A stretch of DNA of 64,000 bases from Cristatella mucedo (lineage: Eukaryota > Bryozoa > Phylactolaemata > Cristatellidae), in contig WPIO01000037.1 of NCBI GenBank assembly GCA_009760855.2, positions 2,980,001 to 3,044,000 on the forward strand, written 5' to 3'. The position numbers and the translations under genes were made by a program. Below the pieces are notes generated by a model. That model was not told the origin of the DNA and did no database searches. It was given only the letters and a program-made list of their open reading frames with translations. How positions within the stretch are numbered: the first letter of the stretch is position 1; the number at the start of each line of letters is the position of its first letter. Positions 24,114-34,542 of this stretch are shown in pieces.

Positions 24114-25030
24114 ATTGTTTGTATAGTGCCCTCATAGAACTTAATCTCTTTCTAGGCACTTTACATAAGCTGTAAAGGAAGCGTGTGCACATGAGTGGTT
24201 ATTTTGGCCGCCATTGACTGACCGGCCGGCCCAAGCAGCATGCCCGGGTCGTCGATCGTTTGACGTCGATCGCATGGGCCATCGCATAGCTGAGGCGTCT
24301 GGGCAGGCTTAGCTTTCATTCAGTCGGCATTCTCGGATCCTTGCTGATGGTCGGATCGCAGGTCGTTAGCTGTCAGATTCTTCGTGATGCTCCTCGTATT
24401 CGGGACAATAGAAGCAGTCATAATTTTAATAATAACAATGAGTCACACTTGTGGCACCCAATGCAAGCTTGTTCTCTATTCACATGCCCTTGTGGATATC
24501 GCTGCAGAATGTGAAGAGTGGGTCAATCTGCCTACACATGCAAGATAAGGCACATGGAATCTCAATGATCATATTTGAGGGATATGTGCCTTGGAGGACA
24601 GCCCACGGCCACTGTCCGTGAAGTAGCAAGTCAGAGGCTTAGTACTTTGCTCCTGGCTATTTGCCTTGTGTCATTGGACACCAATAACACAGATCCCCTT
24701 CCAATGTGAGCCAGATAGCTAGCAGGTACTAGCCCTGCCGGTTTGTGCCAGCTAGCTCCTGATTCAATGTGTAGACAGGAATGCCTCAGAGACTTGGCAG
24801 CTCACGAATACTAAAGATGAAAAATACCCTTGAATGCCAGTCACCACGTGAGTTGATTCAGTTGCAGGCTGGACCTTTTGCTGGCTCGGTGGTCCAGCGG
24901 TCGCCTGTCGCAAGTCGCTATCGTTTACGACCTAAACGGACTGCTGCACCGGCCTCCGGTTGGCACGTGCTTGCTCAGCCATTCTCGGGTTTCAAAAAAT
25001 CGGTTGATCCTGCTCTCTGTGACCGGAATA
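24114..25030. repeat. Segmental repeat unit, copy B2
   Basis: It matches 10790-11760 of segment A, including the CGGCCGGCCC and GACGTCGATCG blocks and the ACAATGAGTCACACTTGTGG block. It lies in the same order relative to the downstream ferritin. Confidence 0.75.
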
Positions 25031-25050
25031 GGTATTTTGCAAAGTATCTT

Positions 25051-25052
25051 TG

Positions 25053-25142
<90 letters not shown>
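25051..25142. repeat. (TC)n microsatellite
   Basis: An uninterrupted CT dinucleotide run of about 90 bases. Confidence 0.97.
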
Positions 25143-25146
<4 letters not shown>

Positions 25147-25149
25147 ACC

Positions 25150-27480
25150 AGTAAATCAATGCGTTCACACAAAAGCACATCGCCACAACGCCACAGGTGA
25201 ATGCTGCATTCAATTGGTTTATTTAGCACCTTTAGCCTAGCGAAGCAGGTGGAGAGTGGGCAATGGCTCAATAATCGACCCATGCATGTAGAAAAAGAAC
25301 ACACGGCACTTAGCTGCTGCTGCTGCACATACAGCTGCTCTCGGTTTACCGATATGCTTAGCTGACCGTACTCAAGGTACGGTATATGTAGGCTGGATAT
25401 GGGCGTGCATGCACGCCTAGCTTACACGTGTCGCATATTGGATGAAGAAAGGAAAGGCAGCCCTTCTCGACAGTGCGCCTGCATCCAAGCGAGCGACGTC
25501 CTTGTGATGTGTTCTTTATGTGGTTATGCACACTGACACTGTGCATGCTGCCATTAACCGCATTCGCATGTTGATACTGTGCATGTCACCCTAAGCATGT
25601 TATGCTTGTTGACATTGTGCATGCTACCACTAACCCGTTTGATCATGCTTCCTTTACAGCCAAATCAAGTGCCAAGAGATTAAGTTCTCTTGAGGGTGCT
25701 ATCACAAATGTATTATCCTTATTATTGTTATTATAGCTAGTCCTGGGTGCTGAGCCCGAATGTAGGTGCCAATGCAGAGGTTGCAGGCTGGATTGCAGGA
25801 AGGCTCCAGCCTGCAACCCGAGCATTCCTGGTTGCACGTGCTTGCTCGATCATTCTCAGATCTCAACAAACCGGTCGCTCCTGCTCCCGGCGACCGGATT
25901 GGAGATGTGGGTAGTTGAAGGGCAAGACTCTATATAGACAGTGTCCTGGCGAGCTACGCTGGTCCGCATCTTTGAGCTGCCGCTCAGCGCATCGACGATG
26001 CGATCGAAGTACACTTGCCAATGCCTCGGGATTAGGCGTGCTTCATCTCGGCACCTCATCTAGACCCCCTCGTCATTGCCTGCAACCTCAGCAGCGCATC
26101 CTCTGACCACTCACTCTCGACTCTCTCCTTTTCTTCCCTTATGCTCTCTCCTCCTCATCCTCTCTTTCTCTCACTCGCTCTTCTGACTTGTCCCTCTTTA
26201 ATCATTCGTATTCTAATTTGCCTTCACCGTCTCTGCTCATTCTCTCTGTCCAAAGTCAGACTCGACCTCTCTACTGAGGCCTCTTTTTATCAATCTCTCT
26301 TGCTCTCCCTGCTTTCTCTCTACCCTCAAGTCCGACGCTTCTGCCTCAACCTGCACCTAATTGCAGCTTCAAATTGCCACGGTTGGGGGCTGCCACCCTG
26401 ATCTGCAGCCGGATCATATCCAGCAAAAGGTGATCAAATGTAGACAGGTAGCAGCAGTCAAGCACTAGCAGCACGACAGAAAACCGTGCTGACATGCCGT
26501 GGTGAGATAGTGTAGGAGCCCATTCATCCAGCTGGCCAACTAGGTGAAGGCTGCTGCTGCCATTCACCGGTGCAAGTTGCCATTCACCGGTGCCCACTGC
26601 CTGCAGGCACAGACGGGGGTGCCACTCAGGCAGGTGCCCAAAGCAGCCAATAATAATAGGACAAGGTCTGCCCCAGGCCTAATCAGTCTTAAGGCACAAG
26701 GTGCTGCTGCCAGCTAAAGCCTTTTGCCGTGAATGGGCACATACTGCCCCTGCTGCTCCTCACACCAGCTGCACTCAAGGGGCAGCAGCAGGCTGAAATA
26801 CCGAGCATCTGGTCCAAGGGTTGCTCCTCTCACCTTTGCTGGGCGACAGCAGCTCTCAGGACTGTGTGACAGCAGACAGGACTGTGACTGGGCCACGATC
26901 GGTTATTCCACTGCATGTCAAATGCCTGAAGACAGAGGTTCTCTTTGTCTGATAAGGAAACGTCTTAATGCTGGAATTACTATCAGTCTGTCACGTAAAG
27001 ATGCAAGCTGATGAACAAGGAAGCCACGGTGCACTTTTGCAGCAGGCAACACGATGCTGATCAAGCTCATGGGGAATAACTACATGCATCAGCACTAAAG
27101 CTCAGTGTTCGTTGCAGTCTTGGCCTGTTCCATTATACAAAGCAAGACAGCCCTTACAGCAACTGCTGTTACCAGTGTGCACCGGTCAACGTGCACCAAT
27201 TCCCCCCCAGACCATATATGTAAGCTATACTTCCGACTCGCGACTACTTCCGAGATATTGCTTGGGCATACATACTAACGGACATCCCATTAGGCTGAAG
27301 CCTGGTCGCTGCTGTAATAGGCTGAAGCATGGGCACATCCTGCGATGCCTGACCTGTTCTTTTGAGTCATATACACCCACTGACAGCAGCTTGCCTAACG
27401 TGGCTTCCTTCACATTGCTACATTCCTCTTGAGGCAATAGCTGCAGTAACTTTATCCTACCCCTATTGTTTAATCCGCCG
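25150..27480. other. Intergenic with diverged segmental repeats
   Basis: No gene is recognised. The stretch 25500-25730 is a SINE/LINE-type tail (similar to 47590-47820). Positions 25740-26040 match 47880-48230 around GCGAGCTACGCTGGTCCG. Positions 26560-26900 match 53110-53450 around the ACTGCCTGC-GGCACAG block. The order is the same as upstream of ferritin F3, so the flank was duplicated together with the gene. Confidence 0.6.
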
Positions 27481-27499
27481 TATGTATTAAAACACTTTG

Positions 27500-27740
27500 C
27501 TTGAAAATCAGCTAAAAATATTAATAACTCTTCATCTAATACTACTGCTCCTATTAGATGGGGCCCGTTCTCAATCCTTTGCTGTTCTCCATTTATACCG
27601 AGCTTCTAAAAGAGGATGTGAGCCCATGGGATCGGCTAGCACTTCTACGCTGACACTACTCAGCACTAATTGCCCTTTAAACTATTGGAATCAGCAGCTG
27701 ACTTAAAAGCTGAATGCCTGCAACTTTATGCCAACATGAC
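27500..27740 (+). mobile_element. LINE reverse-transcriptase scrap
   Basis: A short relic of the RT block that reads GPVLNPLLFSIY is followed by a corrupted catalytic region. It ends just below ferritin F2. Confidence 0.5.
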
Positions 27741-27763
27741 AAGACCATGAGTACGTTGTCAGC

Positions 27764-27769
27764 TTTATT
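27764..27769 (-). terminator. Polyadenylation signal of ferritin F2
   Basis: AATAAA on the minus strand, 163 bases below the F2 stop codon. Confidence 0.8.
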
Positions 27770-27931
27770 TCATCCCAGCATGCTGACATTGAAGAAATCA
27801 GGCAGGACCCACGAGCAAGCAAGAAGCAATCAGAGAAGCAGGCAGCAGCTACTGAAGAATCTCGAGAATGAGCGGCTAGGCAGCCGTCGAAGCAACAGCA
27901 GCTGGGTGAGTAGCCTGTGACAAACGGCTGT

Positions 27932-28911
27932 TTACTCCAGCGACTCTTTGTCGTACAAGTACTCGCCCAGACCTTGGCCGACTCTCTTCAGGTTGGTGAC
28001 ATGATCTCCAATTTCCTAAAACATTTCCTACCACTGTATTTGCTACCGATGATGCATCATCGCCGAGCTTGCAATCGAGCTGCCTACTCATCACAACAAT
28101 AACCGAACACAGGCTTTCGGCCAGCTGCAAACTTTCGTTCGGCGACCGTAGGCAAAAACGCACCTTGATGGCATCGACCTGCTCCTTCAAGAACTCGCCC
28201 TCGATGAAATCGCAGAACTGAGGATCGTTGCACTTCGTGGCAATGTCGTGCAGGTCCAGCAGAGCCTGGTTCACCGTCTTCTCAAGTTCGAGAGCGTCCT
28301 GGAAGGCCTCGAGGCCATTGCTCCAGAAGGTTTTTCCCGGTTTCTAAATAAATCGCTCTTAAGTAAACATTAAGCATATTACTACAATTATCAGGCAGCC
28401 GTAACACAATTCGGACAGGCAACTGGGCACTGGACCTAGCACGGTAGCAAGCTGGCGACTGGCTGGCTGTGGCCACAAGCCACCACCAAACGGTTGGTAG
28501 TACAACGCAGGCGGCTGAGGTTGCTATCTGCGCCCCACTACCTGGACGTCCTGCAGCACTATGCGGCCGCCGCGCTTGTTCTGGTATTTCATCAGCTTCT
28601 CGGCGTGCTCGCGCTCCTCCTCCGACTGCTCTTTGAAGTACTTGGAGAAATTCTTCAGGCCGACGTCGTCACGATCGAAATGGTACGCCTTTAATAAACA
28701 AAGCGCTTAAATCGAACACCCGCACTTCAATCAGCAGCTTGTCGTACCGCACGAGGCAGTAGCAGCAGGCATGCATGCCTACGGCGCCAGGGCGATCGAG
28801 CATTACCATGGTTTGGTAAACGTAGCTGGCATACAGCTCCATGTTGATCTGCTTGTTGATGCCGGCTTCCGATTCCTCGTGGAAGTTCTGGCGAACCTGT
28901 GACACTGCCAT
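27932..28911 (-). CDS. Ferritin heavy-type subunit (F2)
   Basis: The exons are 28807-28911, 28542-28688, 28164-28343 and 27932-28015, all at a constant offset of 14,276 bases from F1. All 171 codons encode the same protein as F1. The only differences I notice are a few bases in intron 1 and in the flanks. The ferroxidase residues E25, Y32, E60, H63, E105 and Q139 are present, with no signal peptide. IRE, TATA box, ARE/E-box and AATAAA are all conserved. Near-identity through exons, introns and about 0.9 kb of upstream sequence marks a recent duplication or recent gene conversion. The endogenous virus begins about 1 kb upstream of its promoter. Confidence 0.97.
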
Positions 28912-28979
28912 TCTTCACTGGGTATCTAAACTGCTCAACGAAGTTGTAAGATGATGGTGTTACGTGAGGAGTTCACCCG

Positions 28980-29004
28980 CCCGTGCGTTCACTGACGCAG
29001 CAAG
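28980..29004 (-). promoter_or_regulatory. Iron-responsive element in F2 5'UTR
   Basis: Identical to the F1 element: upper stem TGCGT/ACGCA, loop CAGTGA, bulged C, wobble-containing lower stem. Confidence 0.93.
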
Positions 29005-29046
29005 ACGAATGACACCGCAATATGGCGTAAGTAGCTGAGGCCGCGG

Positions 29047-29055
29047 TATTTATAG
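29047..29055 (-). promoter_or_regulatory. TATA box of ferritin F2
   Basis: CTATAAATA on the minus strand, at the same spacing to IRE and ATG as in F1. Confidence 0.8.
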
Positions 29056-29231
29056 GGACGGCTTTCACGTACAACCCCCCCCATCGGGCAGCCAGTTCTA
29101 GCCGGTTGAGTCCCGATGGCTTATGAAATAACTGTATTCTTCTTTTTTTTATATACTAAAATAACTATTTAATTTTTTCGCACATACTTATTTGATGTTT
29201 TTGGCTTTACAAGACGAATGCAGGCAAAAGT

Positions 29232-29245
29232 CGCTGAGTCACGTG
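29232..29245 (-). promoter_or_regulatory. Antioxidant-response-like site overlapping E-box (F2)
   Basis: CACGTGACTCAGCG on the minus strand, identical to F1. Confidence 0.6.
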
Positions 29246-30099
29246 CCGGGGACCTACCGGTCGCTTACTATCCTGCAGAGGCGGGCAGGGGGAGGGGCAA
29301 CGCAGCATTCCTTAAGCCCCTTCCTTCCAGCGTCGTAGGGAATGCTCGCGCTGAACAGCGAGACGTAGAGAGTACCCCCGCACGCTGACGGCTGGTAGCG
29401 TCGTGGCTGCTTTGCAGGATGAAACGTGACGTAGGTTTCTGCTAGGTACAGCGCTCGCTAGGGTGCCGCTGTTCACCATTCAAGACATTTCGAACCCCTC
29501 TACGTCAATCTACGTGCGTCGCAAGCCAGGTCCGCGAGTTTTCCACAGTATATCCCATCAATCTTCCAGCTAGTTCGCACGCTCTATCTTTCGTGGTTCT
29601 TCATGACGCTCGAATCCTGCCGAATCGCTCCCACGATATTGCTAAAATCGCTCATTCAAACGCTGGAGATCTATCTGGCTTGAATAACGGCAAGCGAAAT
29701 TTAAAAGGCTGAAACGCACACAGGCCCGGGTGCTCGCGTGAGCGGTGATGACCGTGCCTTTCGAAAAGTCGCCGTCCGCTGATCCGCTGAGCCTGCGTCG
29801 GTAAGCACACAATTGAACCGGCAGCTACTACGGGTCGCCGACGGCAGCAGCCAAGCTTCGCGCCCAGTAGATATAAAACGAATGGCACGTAGCCTAGGGC
29901 TCAATCGAATGACGTCATCAAATTAACAAATCGTCCTCCGATAAACAATCTCGCTTCCGCTCGATCGTTTCTCATCGTCCGATTCATTTGATGGCTGCCG
30001 TCATTCTCGAAACCCTATTCTACATACCCTTCATTTTATAGCTACTAAGAGTGGTTTAGGTTGATTAGCGTGTCTTTTACTCTTTACAATCAAGAAAAA

Positions 30100-30170
30100 G
30101 TTTAGTCTGTTTTGTAATTCGAACCCGTGCTCTAGGCATTTAGAGGCAAGCGCGTTAACCATTTGTTCAA
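30100..30170 (-). repeat. tRNA-like remnant at viral block edge
   Basis: The minus strand shows an A-box-like TGGTTAACGCG and a B-box-like GGTTCGAAT about 35 bases apart. The acceptor stem does not pair and the second B-box half is degenerate. It is probably a SINE head. It lies between the ferritin-homologous flank (ending near 29867) and the first viral gene. Confidence 0.4.
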
Positions 30171-30215
30171 TAAATCTAACGACAGGCACGGTCATTCCAA
30201 TTAGATAATTTCACT

Positions 30216-30807
30216 TTACCCAACTGCAATCCCTTTTGTAATACAATTATTTAGATAATCAATAATCTTTGGTAAATTATGAATCCACTCTCTGTTTCTA
30301 GTATATTCTCCTTTATTTATACTTTATATTTCTTTTTCATGCAGTGTAATAAATGCTCTCTCAGCAACTGTTCTATTCATTCTTTCAACTAATGCAACAC
30401 TCTTTTTAGTAGTACCTTCAATAATATGGGTTTCATGTTTCTTTCATTTCTTTAGCAAGCTATCCTTCAAACTCAGATCCTGGATCTACTGTCATTTTCT
30501 TTGGCCATTTCAAAGGACCTTTATTGTAAATATCTATTATTGCTTTTGTTACTTCTTTAGAAGACTTTGTTTTAAGAGGTCTTGAATCTTTATATCTACT
30601 AGCAACATCGATAACACTCAGGGCATATTTATATCCATAATCATTAGGCATGTATAAAATGTCTGCTTGATGATATTCATTAGGCTCAACAATATTAAAG
30701 AAACCTTGTGGAACATTCTTAGGTCTTGGCTTGAATACTTGACTTTTATCTGAGTCAGGATTGAATTTACCTTCTTTTTTTCTTGCATTTAGAGTTAGAA
30801 ATGACAT
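30216..30807 (-). pseudogene. Retroviral-type integrase (rve) of Polinton/adintovirus-like element
   Basis: The 116-codon open part (30807-30460) contains the first catalytic Asp in EYHQADILYM and the second in MTVDPGSEF. The third residue, Glu in LVERMNRTVAERAF, lies downstream in another frame. The DDE integrase core is thus visible but split by a TAG after EFEG, a frameshift near 30435 and a TAA further on. Integrases of this type insert Mavericks/Polintons, usually sit near one end of the element, and are encoded the same way here. No N-terminal zinc-binding domain is seen before the first open codon. The gene is divergent to the small zinc-ribbon gene starting at 30818. It is inactive. 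Confidence 0.88.
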
Positions 30808-30817
30808 TCTATAGAGA

Positions 30818-31235
30818 ATGGAAATATTTTGCGATATATGTTTAAATACATTTAATGAAACTGAATACCTTGAATCAGGTCATCCTTATTGTCATCAAAA
30901 AATAAAGAGACCAAAACAAAAATATGAAATACGTTGTGATATCTGCGATAAAGATATGAATGAAACAGAATTTGATTTTAGTCTTATGCGTAATGATACA
31001 ATTATAATTTGTTCATGCAGTAAGATAAACACTAACTCTTTTTAAAAAGAGAGACCAACTAAATTATATTCATTAGTTAAGAAACATTTAAAAAAAAACA
31101 TGTTGCTCTACATCTTTACATTAATGTTTAGATCATGAAGCTATTTGTGCTATTTCAAAACTATTCCCTCTTGTTAAAGGTAAACGTAAAGCAACAAAGT
31201 TAAAAGAGTTAATAGTCTTACTATTTCTATTATAC
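30818..31235 (+). pseudogene. Small Cys-rich, zinc-ribbon-like viral protein
   Basis: The open frame 30818-31045 encodes 75 residues with CDIC at residues 5-8, a GHPYCHQK stretch, and a second, internally repeated CDICDKDMNETEF block. This suggests duplicated zinc-binding knuckles. After the stop at 31045, other frames still look coding (Cys and His-containing, then Lys-rich) up to about 31235, so the gene is probably frameshifted. No specific family is recognised, and a DNA- or RNA-binding role is only a guess. It starts 10 bases from the integrase on the opposite strand. Confidence 0.5.
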
Positions 31236-31238
31236 TTT

Positions 31239-32092
31239 TCAGGAGGGTACATAACTGACCAAGACGTTTACTCTTGGTTTTCCAGTTGCATCGATGAAGT
31301 AATACTCCGTTGAAAATCTGATAAAATATACATAATACTTTAGGTCCACACCTGTTGGAGAAGTATTTATAGCTCTCACATCTCCAGATACAACAGTTTA
31401 TCAGTATTAGGTTTTAGAAAGATACAATTATATGCTCCAACAACCATAACATTTAATAACATTATAGGTGGAGCTGTTTTATTTGTCCATGAATAAGGTG
31501 TTGATAGATTTAGTATTGAATTTTTAGCATTGATATCCATTGATAGAGCTATTACTTCTGTTATTTTTTAACTGTTTTATCTACACAAGATTTAGTTGCA
31601 ACGTCAGAAGCATTAACAGGCTCTGCAACATTAGTTATTGAATATCCACCCATATCAATATTTGTTGTTGAAGGAAATGCTTTAAGTAATACATCTCGTT
31701 TCATGCCACCATATGTAACACAATAATCATCATTTAGTACTACTGGTTTGTTATTACCTGAATTCCAATAAGTAGATGTTATAGCGTAACTATTCATATT
31801 TAAATTAGATAACATTGTATCACCGGTTTTTTTAACATAATTACTTACTTGACTAACATTGACAGCATCAGTAGGATTAATGCCTTGTCCAAGATTAGCA
31901 ATTTTTTTACCAGCAAGATTAATTGATGTTCCTCAATTAGCAATGAAATTAGTATCAGCATAGGATTTTGTTACAGCATCAGAATTATTAATTGGTTCAG
32001 ATAAATTTATAATCCATGTACCATTAGCATTTAAGTCTGATAGGATAATATCATTTACTTTTGATATGAAATCTTCAGTGTGAACTTTGGTC
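31239..32092 (-). pseudogene. Fibre-like protein with phage-tail-type repeats (copy D)
   Basis: Read on the minus strand, the gene contains at least three repeats of the form N-x-I-x-N-(L/V)-x-(E/Q)-P-(V/I)-N-x-x-D-A-x-(T/N)-K-x-Y. Examples are IINLSEPINNSDAVTKSYAD near 32000, NLGQGINPTDAVN near 31880 and ITNVAEPVNASDVATKS near 31610. They are separated by KTGDTMLSNLNMN-like turns. This is the repeat pattern of trimeric phage tail fibres. The C-terminal ~110 codons are non-repetitive and probably the receptor-facing tip. A TGA near 31930 and at least two frameshifts (near 31560 and 31390) break it. Related genes lie at 41979-45066. Confidence 0.7.
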
Positions 32093-32285
32093 AGTGTCTA
32101 TATAATTATTAATTAGTATTTTACGTCTATTTAATATTTCTCTAACTACTGGAACAATCCTTGCAAATCTAAATGGATCTTTTTCTTCAACATATTGTAA
32201 CTCAACTTTTTTATATAATATTTTATATTAAAACAAAAACTTTTTTATTGTTAAAACGACTATATTCATTTATTATATCAAATTC
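32093..32285 (-). other. Short degenerate viral open frame
   Basis: On the minus strand an unbroken stretch of about 40 codons (near 32220-32095), rich in Arg, Val and Ile, lies between the exonuclease stop and the fibre gene. It has no clear start. It may be the remains of a small gene or of the N-terminus of the fibre gene. Confidence 0.35.
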
Positions 32286-32291
32286 AAAATC

Positions 32292-32873
32292 CTAGTATTT
32301 ATCATCTTTAAGTAAGTACATGAATAACGGTTCTCTAATTGGCATATCAAAAACATAACTTGTAGGTATTCTCACTGATCCTGCTGCAACATAATCTTCA
32401 GGTGCTTTTTTGCAATTCAAACCTTCAACGAATATTTCAAACTCACCATAGAAACATCTACTTAATTTTAGAACATGTAATCCTAATAAACATTGAGCTA
32501 AGTATTGTTTTGGTACACAATTTTCAACTATACTACGACTCCATAAACATTTTATCTCAATTAATGTATCTCCATCTATAATTCCATCTGGTGAATAACG
32601 ATAAACACCATCAGAAGTAAAACAATCATTTGCATTTTCAATCTTTCTATCTAACTTCATTTCTAAATATTTTGCAGCTATTGGTTCGAATACCTTACCA
32701 AATAACATTTGCGGAAATCTCATTGGCTGAGAATTTGAAATATATTTTTTTAGTTTTCTATTAGCAATTAATTCTACATCACAATCTATTTGCGAACCAA
32801 AAACCATATCATTTCCTAAAACAGAATACACTTCTGATCCACCAATATTTAAACTCATTGCTCTTTTCCACAT
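32292..32873 (-). CDS. YqaJ/lambda-type exonuclease (PD-(D/E)XK nuclease)
   Basis: The 193-codon frame carries the signature of viral recombination exonucleases. It has IGGSE at residues 10-14, FGKVFEP with Glu63, SPDGI with Asp96, IEIKC with Glu106 and Lys108, and a Gln-containing helix PKQYLAQCL (Gln123, Gln127). These are the metal-binding and catalytic positions of the PD-(D/E)XK fold. The family digests 5' ends of double-stranded DNA to prepare single-strand annealing. The frame is unbroken, but its N-terminus may be short: the same frame continues upstream past one TAA. It lies between the fibre gene and the capsid gene. I infer a role in genome replication or recombination. The function of this decayed copy is doubtful. 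Confidence 0.8.
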   Translation of the reverse strand: MWKRAMSLNIGGSEVYSVLGNDMVFGSQIDCDVELIANRKLKKYISNSQPMRFPQMLFGKVFEPIAAKYLEMKLDRKIENANDCFTSDGVYRYSPDGIIDGDTLIEIKCLWSRSIVENCVPKQYLAQCLLGLHVLKLSRCFYGEFEIFVEGLNCKKAPEDYVAAGSVRIPTSYVFDMPIREPLFMYLLKDDKY

Positions 32874-32984
32874 TTCTTCATCAGATCCTTAAATAAAATT
32901 TGTTTTTTGAATTATATTTAGTCATTATAATTTTATTAAGAATCTTTTCCATCATAAACAGTCATTCCTTTACTGCAAGTGAAG

Positions 32985-34439
32985 TCAGCACCACCACCAT
33001 TTGATGTATAGCTCAGCACTATTCTCACAAATAGTCAAGTAGTGAATAAGGAGAGAAGTTCCAGCAGGAATAGTATTACTATTAAATTCAATAGTTACAT
33101 CAAATCTAGAAGTTACTCTAAGAGGTTCATCATTGTATTGGAGATCAACAACATGAATAGGATTAAGTGTCATCCACTCAGGATAATTCACACCAGCAGG
33201 TTCAGTAACCTCGTTAAGACCAAGGTACTGTTTTCTGAAAGTTGTGAAATCCATATAAGCAGGTGCACACTTTCCTTTTTTAGGTTTGCTAGCTCTTAGA
33301 ACAGAAGGGCATTGTTTAGATCCATTAGCAAGTACGGAAACACTCTTAATATCACAATAGTTGTAAGTGCAAGGATTACCAGTGTAACTATCATATTTAT
33401 CATAGTTTTGAGCTGCAACGATCAACCATCGTACTTTATAAATTGTATTTTGAACTGATAGAGTTTTAGTGAATTTAGTTGCTTGATTAAGACTGTTTAT
33501 AGTAACGTTTTCATAGCGCCTAACTCTGTAGTTTAGTCTAATTTTCTTTGTTCCCTCACTTGAGATATCTGCAAGTGCTCTTTGAATACTTTCTTTTGGT
33601 ACAACACATGGAACGATAAGTCTCCTTTTTGTCATTGCAATTTTGAAAGCATTCCAAGTACCATCTGCGGCGGCACCAGGACCTCTAGAAGCCATGATGT
33701 TTGCAGCACCAGATTCACCAGTCATAATAGCATCTTTATCAAATCCACCAACTCTTTTCATTTCAAGTGTAAATGGAATATAATAAAGAATTTTATTCAT
33801 ATCAGCACAAAAACCAGAAATTCTCCATAGAGGGAGAGCAATACTAAAGTTTCCATTATCATCAATGATATTGTTTGTAACACCCCTTCTATATACAAAT
33901 CCAATGTTTGAAGTGGTAGATTTAGATGCATCAGGGTTAACATATGGAGTAAGGCTTGTATACATATCATCCATTGAACTAGCTTCATCATTTTTCCACC
34001 CAGTTGCAAGACCTTCAGTTCCATTGTAGTCATTTGGATAGCATAGGAGACCTATCAATGTTGAAACACTTCCAATACCTTGTGCAAGTGGAAGACTTTC
34101 AATTTCTTCAGCACCAAGTCTAACTCTCATGCTATTGAACATCCATGCACCAGCATTGTTAACAAATCCAACAGAAAGAGTTCTCACAGGAGCAGCAAAA
34201 GCTCCGCCTGCAGCCGCTTGTGCTTGCAATTGACATTCAAGTAAAAGATAACCATCAGATAAAACATGACACGTTTTTTGTTCACCAGGAACAATAAATG
34301 TAACTAGTTTACTTGCATTACTATCCGTTTCATTACCATTAGTTTGATCAAACTCTCTAAATTGATAATCTCCAAGTTTATAGTCAGGAAACTCATGATC
34401 CATAAGTTCGAGTATACTATCGATAGGTGCACTTGCCAT
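32985..34439 (-). CDS. Major capsid protein, double-jelly-roll type (viral)
   Basis: This is the longest intact frame of the block (484 codons). It contains a jelly-roll-type arrangement of beta-rich segments, with the block VGFVNNAGAWMFNSMRVRLG at residues 90-109, a second basic-hydrophobic block around KRRLIVPCVVPKE near residue 275, and aromatic strands to the end. Length, position among capsid genes and motif order fit Polinton/adintovirus-like major capsid proteins. I assign it from pattern and context, not from a search. The last residues (a Trp run) look out of frame: the neighbouring frame stays open for about 20 codons to 32936 with a Gly-rich, acidic ending, so one indel near 33000 has probably altered the C-terminus. 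Confidence 0.78.
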   Translation of the reverse strand: MASAPIDSILELMDHEFPDYKLGDYQFREFDQTNGNETDSNASKLVTFIVPGEQKTCHVLSDGYLLLECQLQAQAAAGGAFAAPVRTLSVGFVNNAGAWMFNSMRVRLGAEEIESLPLAQGIGSVSTLIGLLCYPNDYNGTEGLATGWKNDEASSMDDMYTSLTPYVNPDASKSTTSNIGFVYRRGVTNNIIDDNGNFSIALPLWRISGFCADMNKILYYIPFTLEMKRVGGFDKDAIMTGESGAANIMASRGPGAAADGTWNAFKIAMTKRRLIVPCVVPKESIQRALADISSEGTKKIRLNYRVRRYENVTINSLNQATKFTKTLSVQNTIYKVRWLIVAAQNYDKYDSYTGNPCTYNYCDIKSVSVLANGSKQCPSVLRASKPKKGKCAPAYMDFTTFRKQYLGLNEVTEPAGVNYPEWMTLNPIHVVDLQYNDEPLRVTSRFDVTIEFNSNTIPAGTSLLIHYLTICENSAELYIKWWWC

Positions 34440-34542
34440 TTCTTCTCTATATAAAAACTAAAAATTATTTCCTACTTTGAATATATAAACTATTTTATAT
34501 TATTTTATATTTATTATTTTATATTATTTTATATTTATATTA

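Noticed and set aside
30100-30170. tRNA gene used as viral integration site
   Set aside because: The cloverleaf cannot be completed and rve integrases do not target tRNA genes by sequence. It is kept only as a tRNA-like remnant.
33042-33830. Plus-strand Ser/Arg/Asn-rich frames across the capsid gene
   Set aside because: They are shadows of the intact capsid frame on the other strand.
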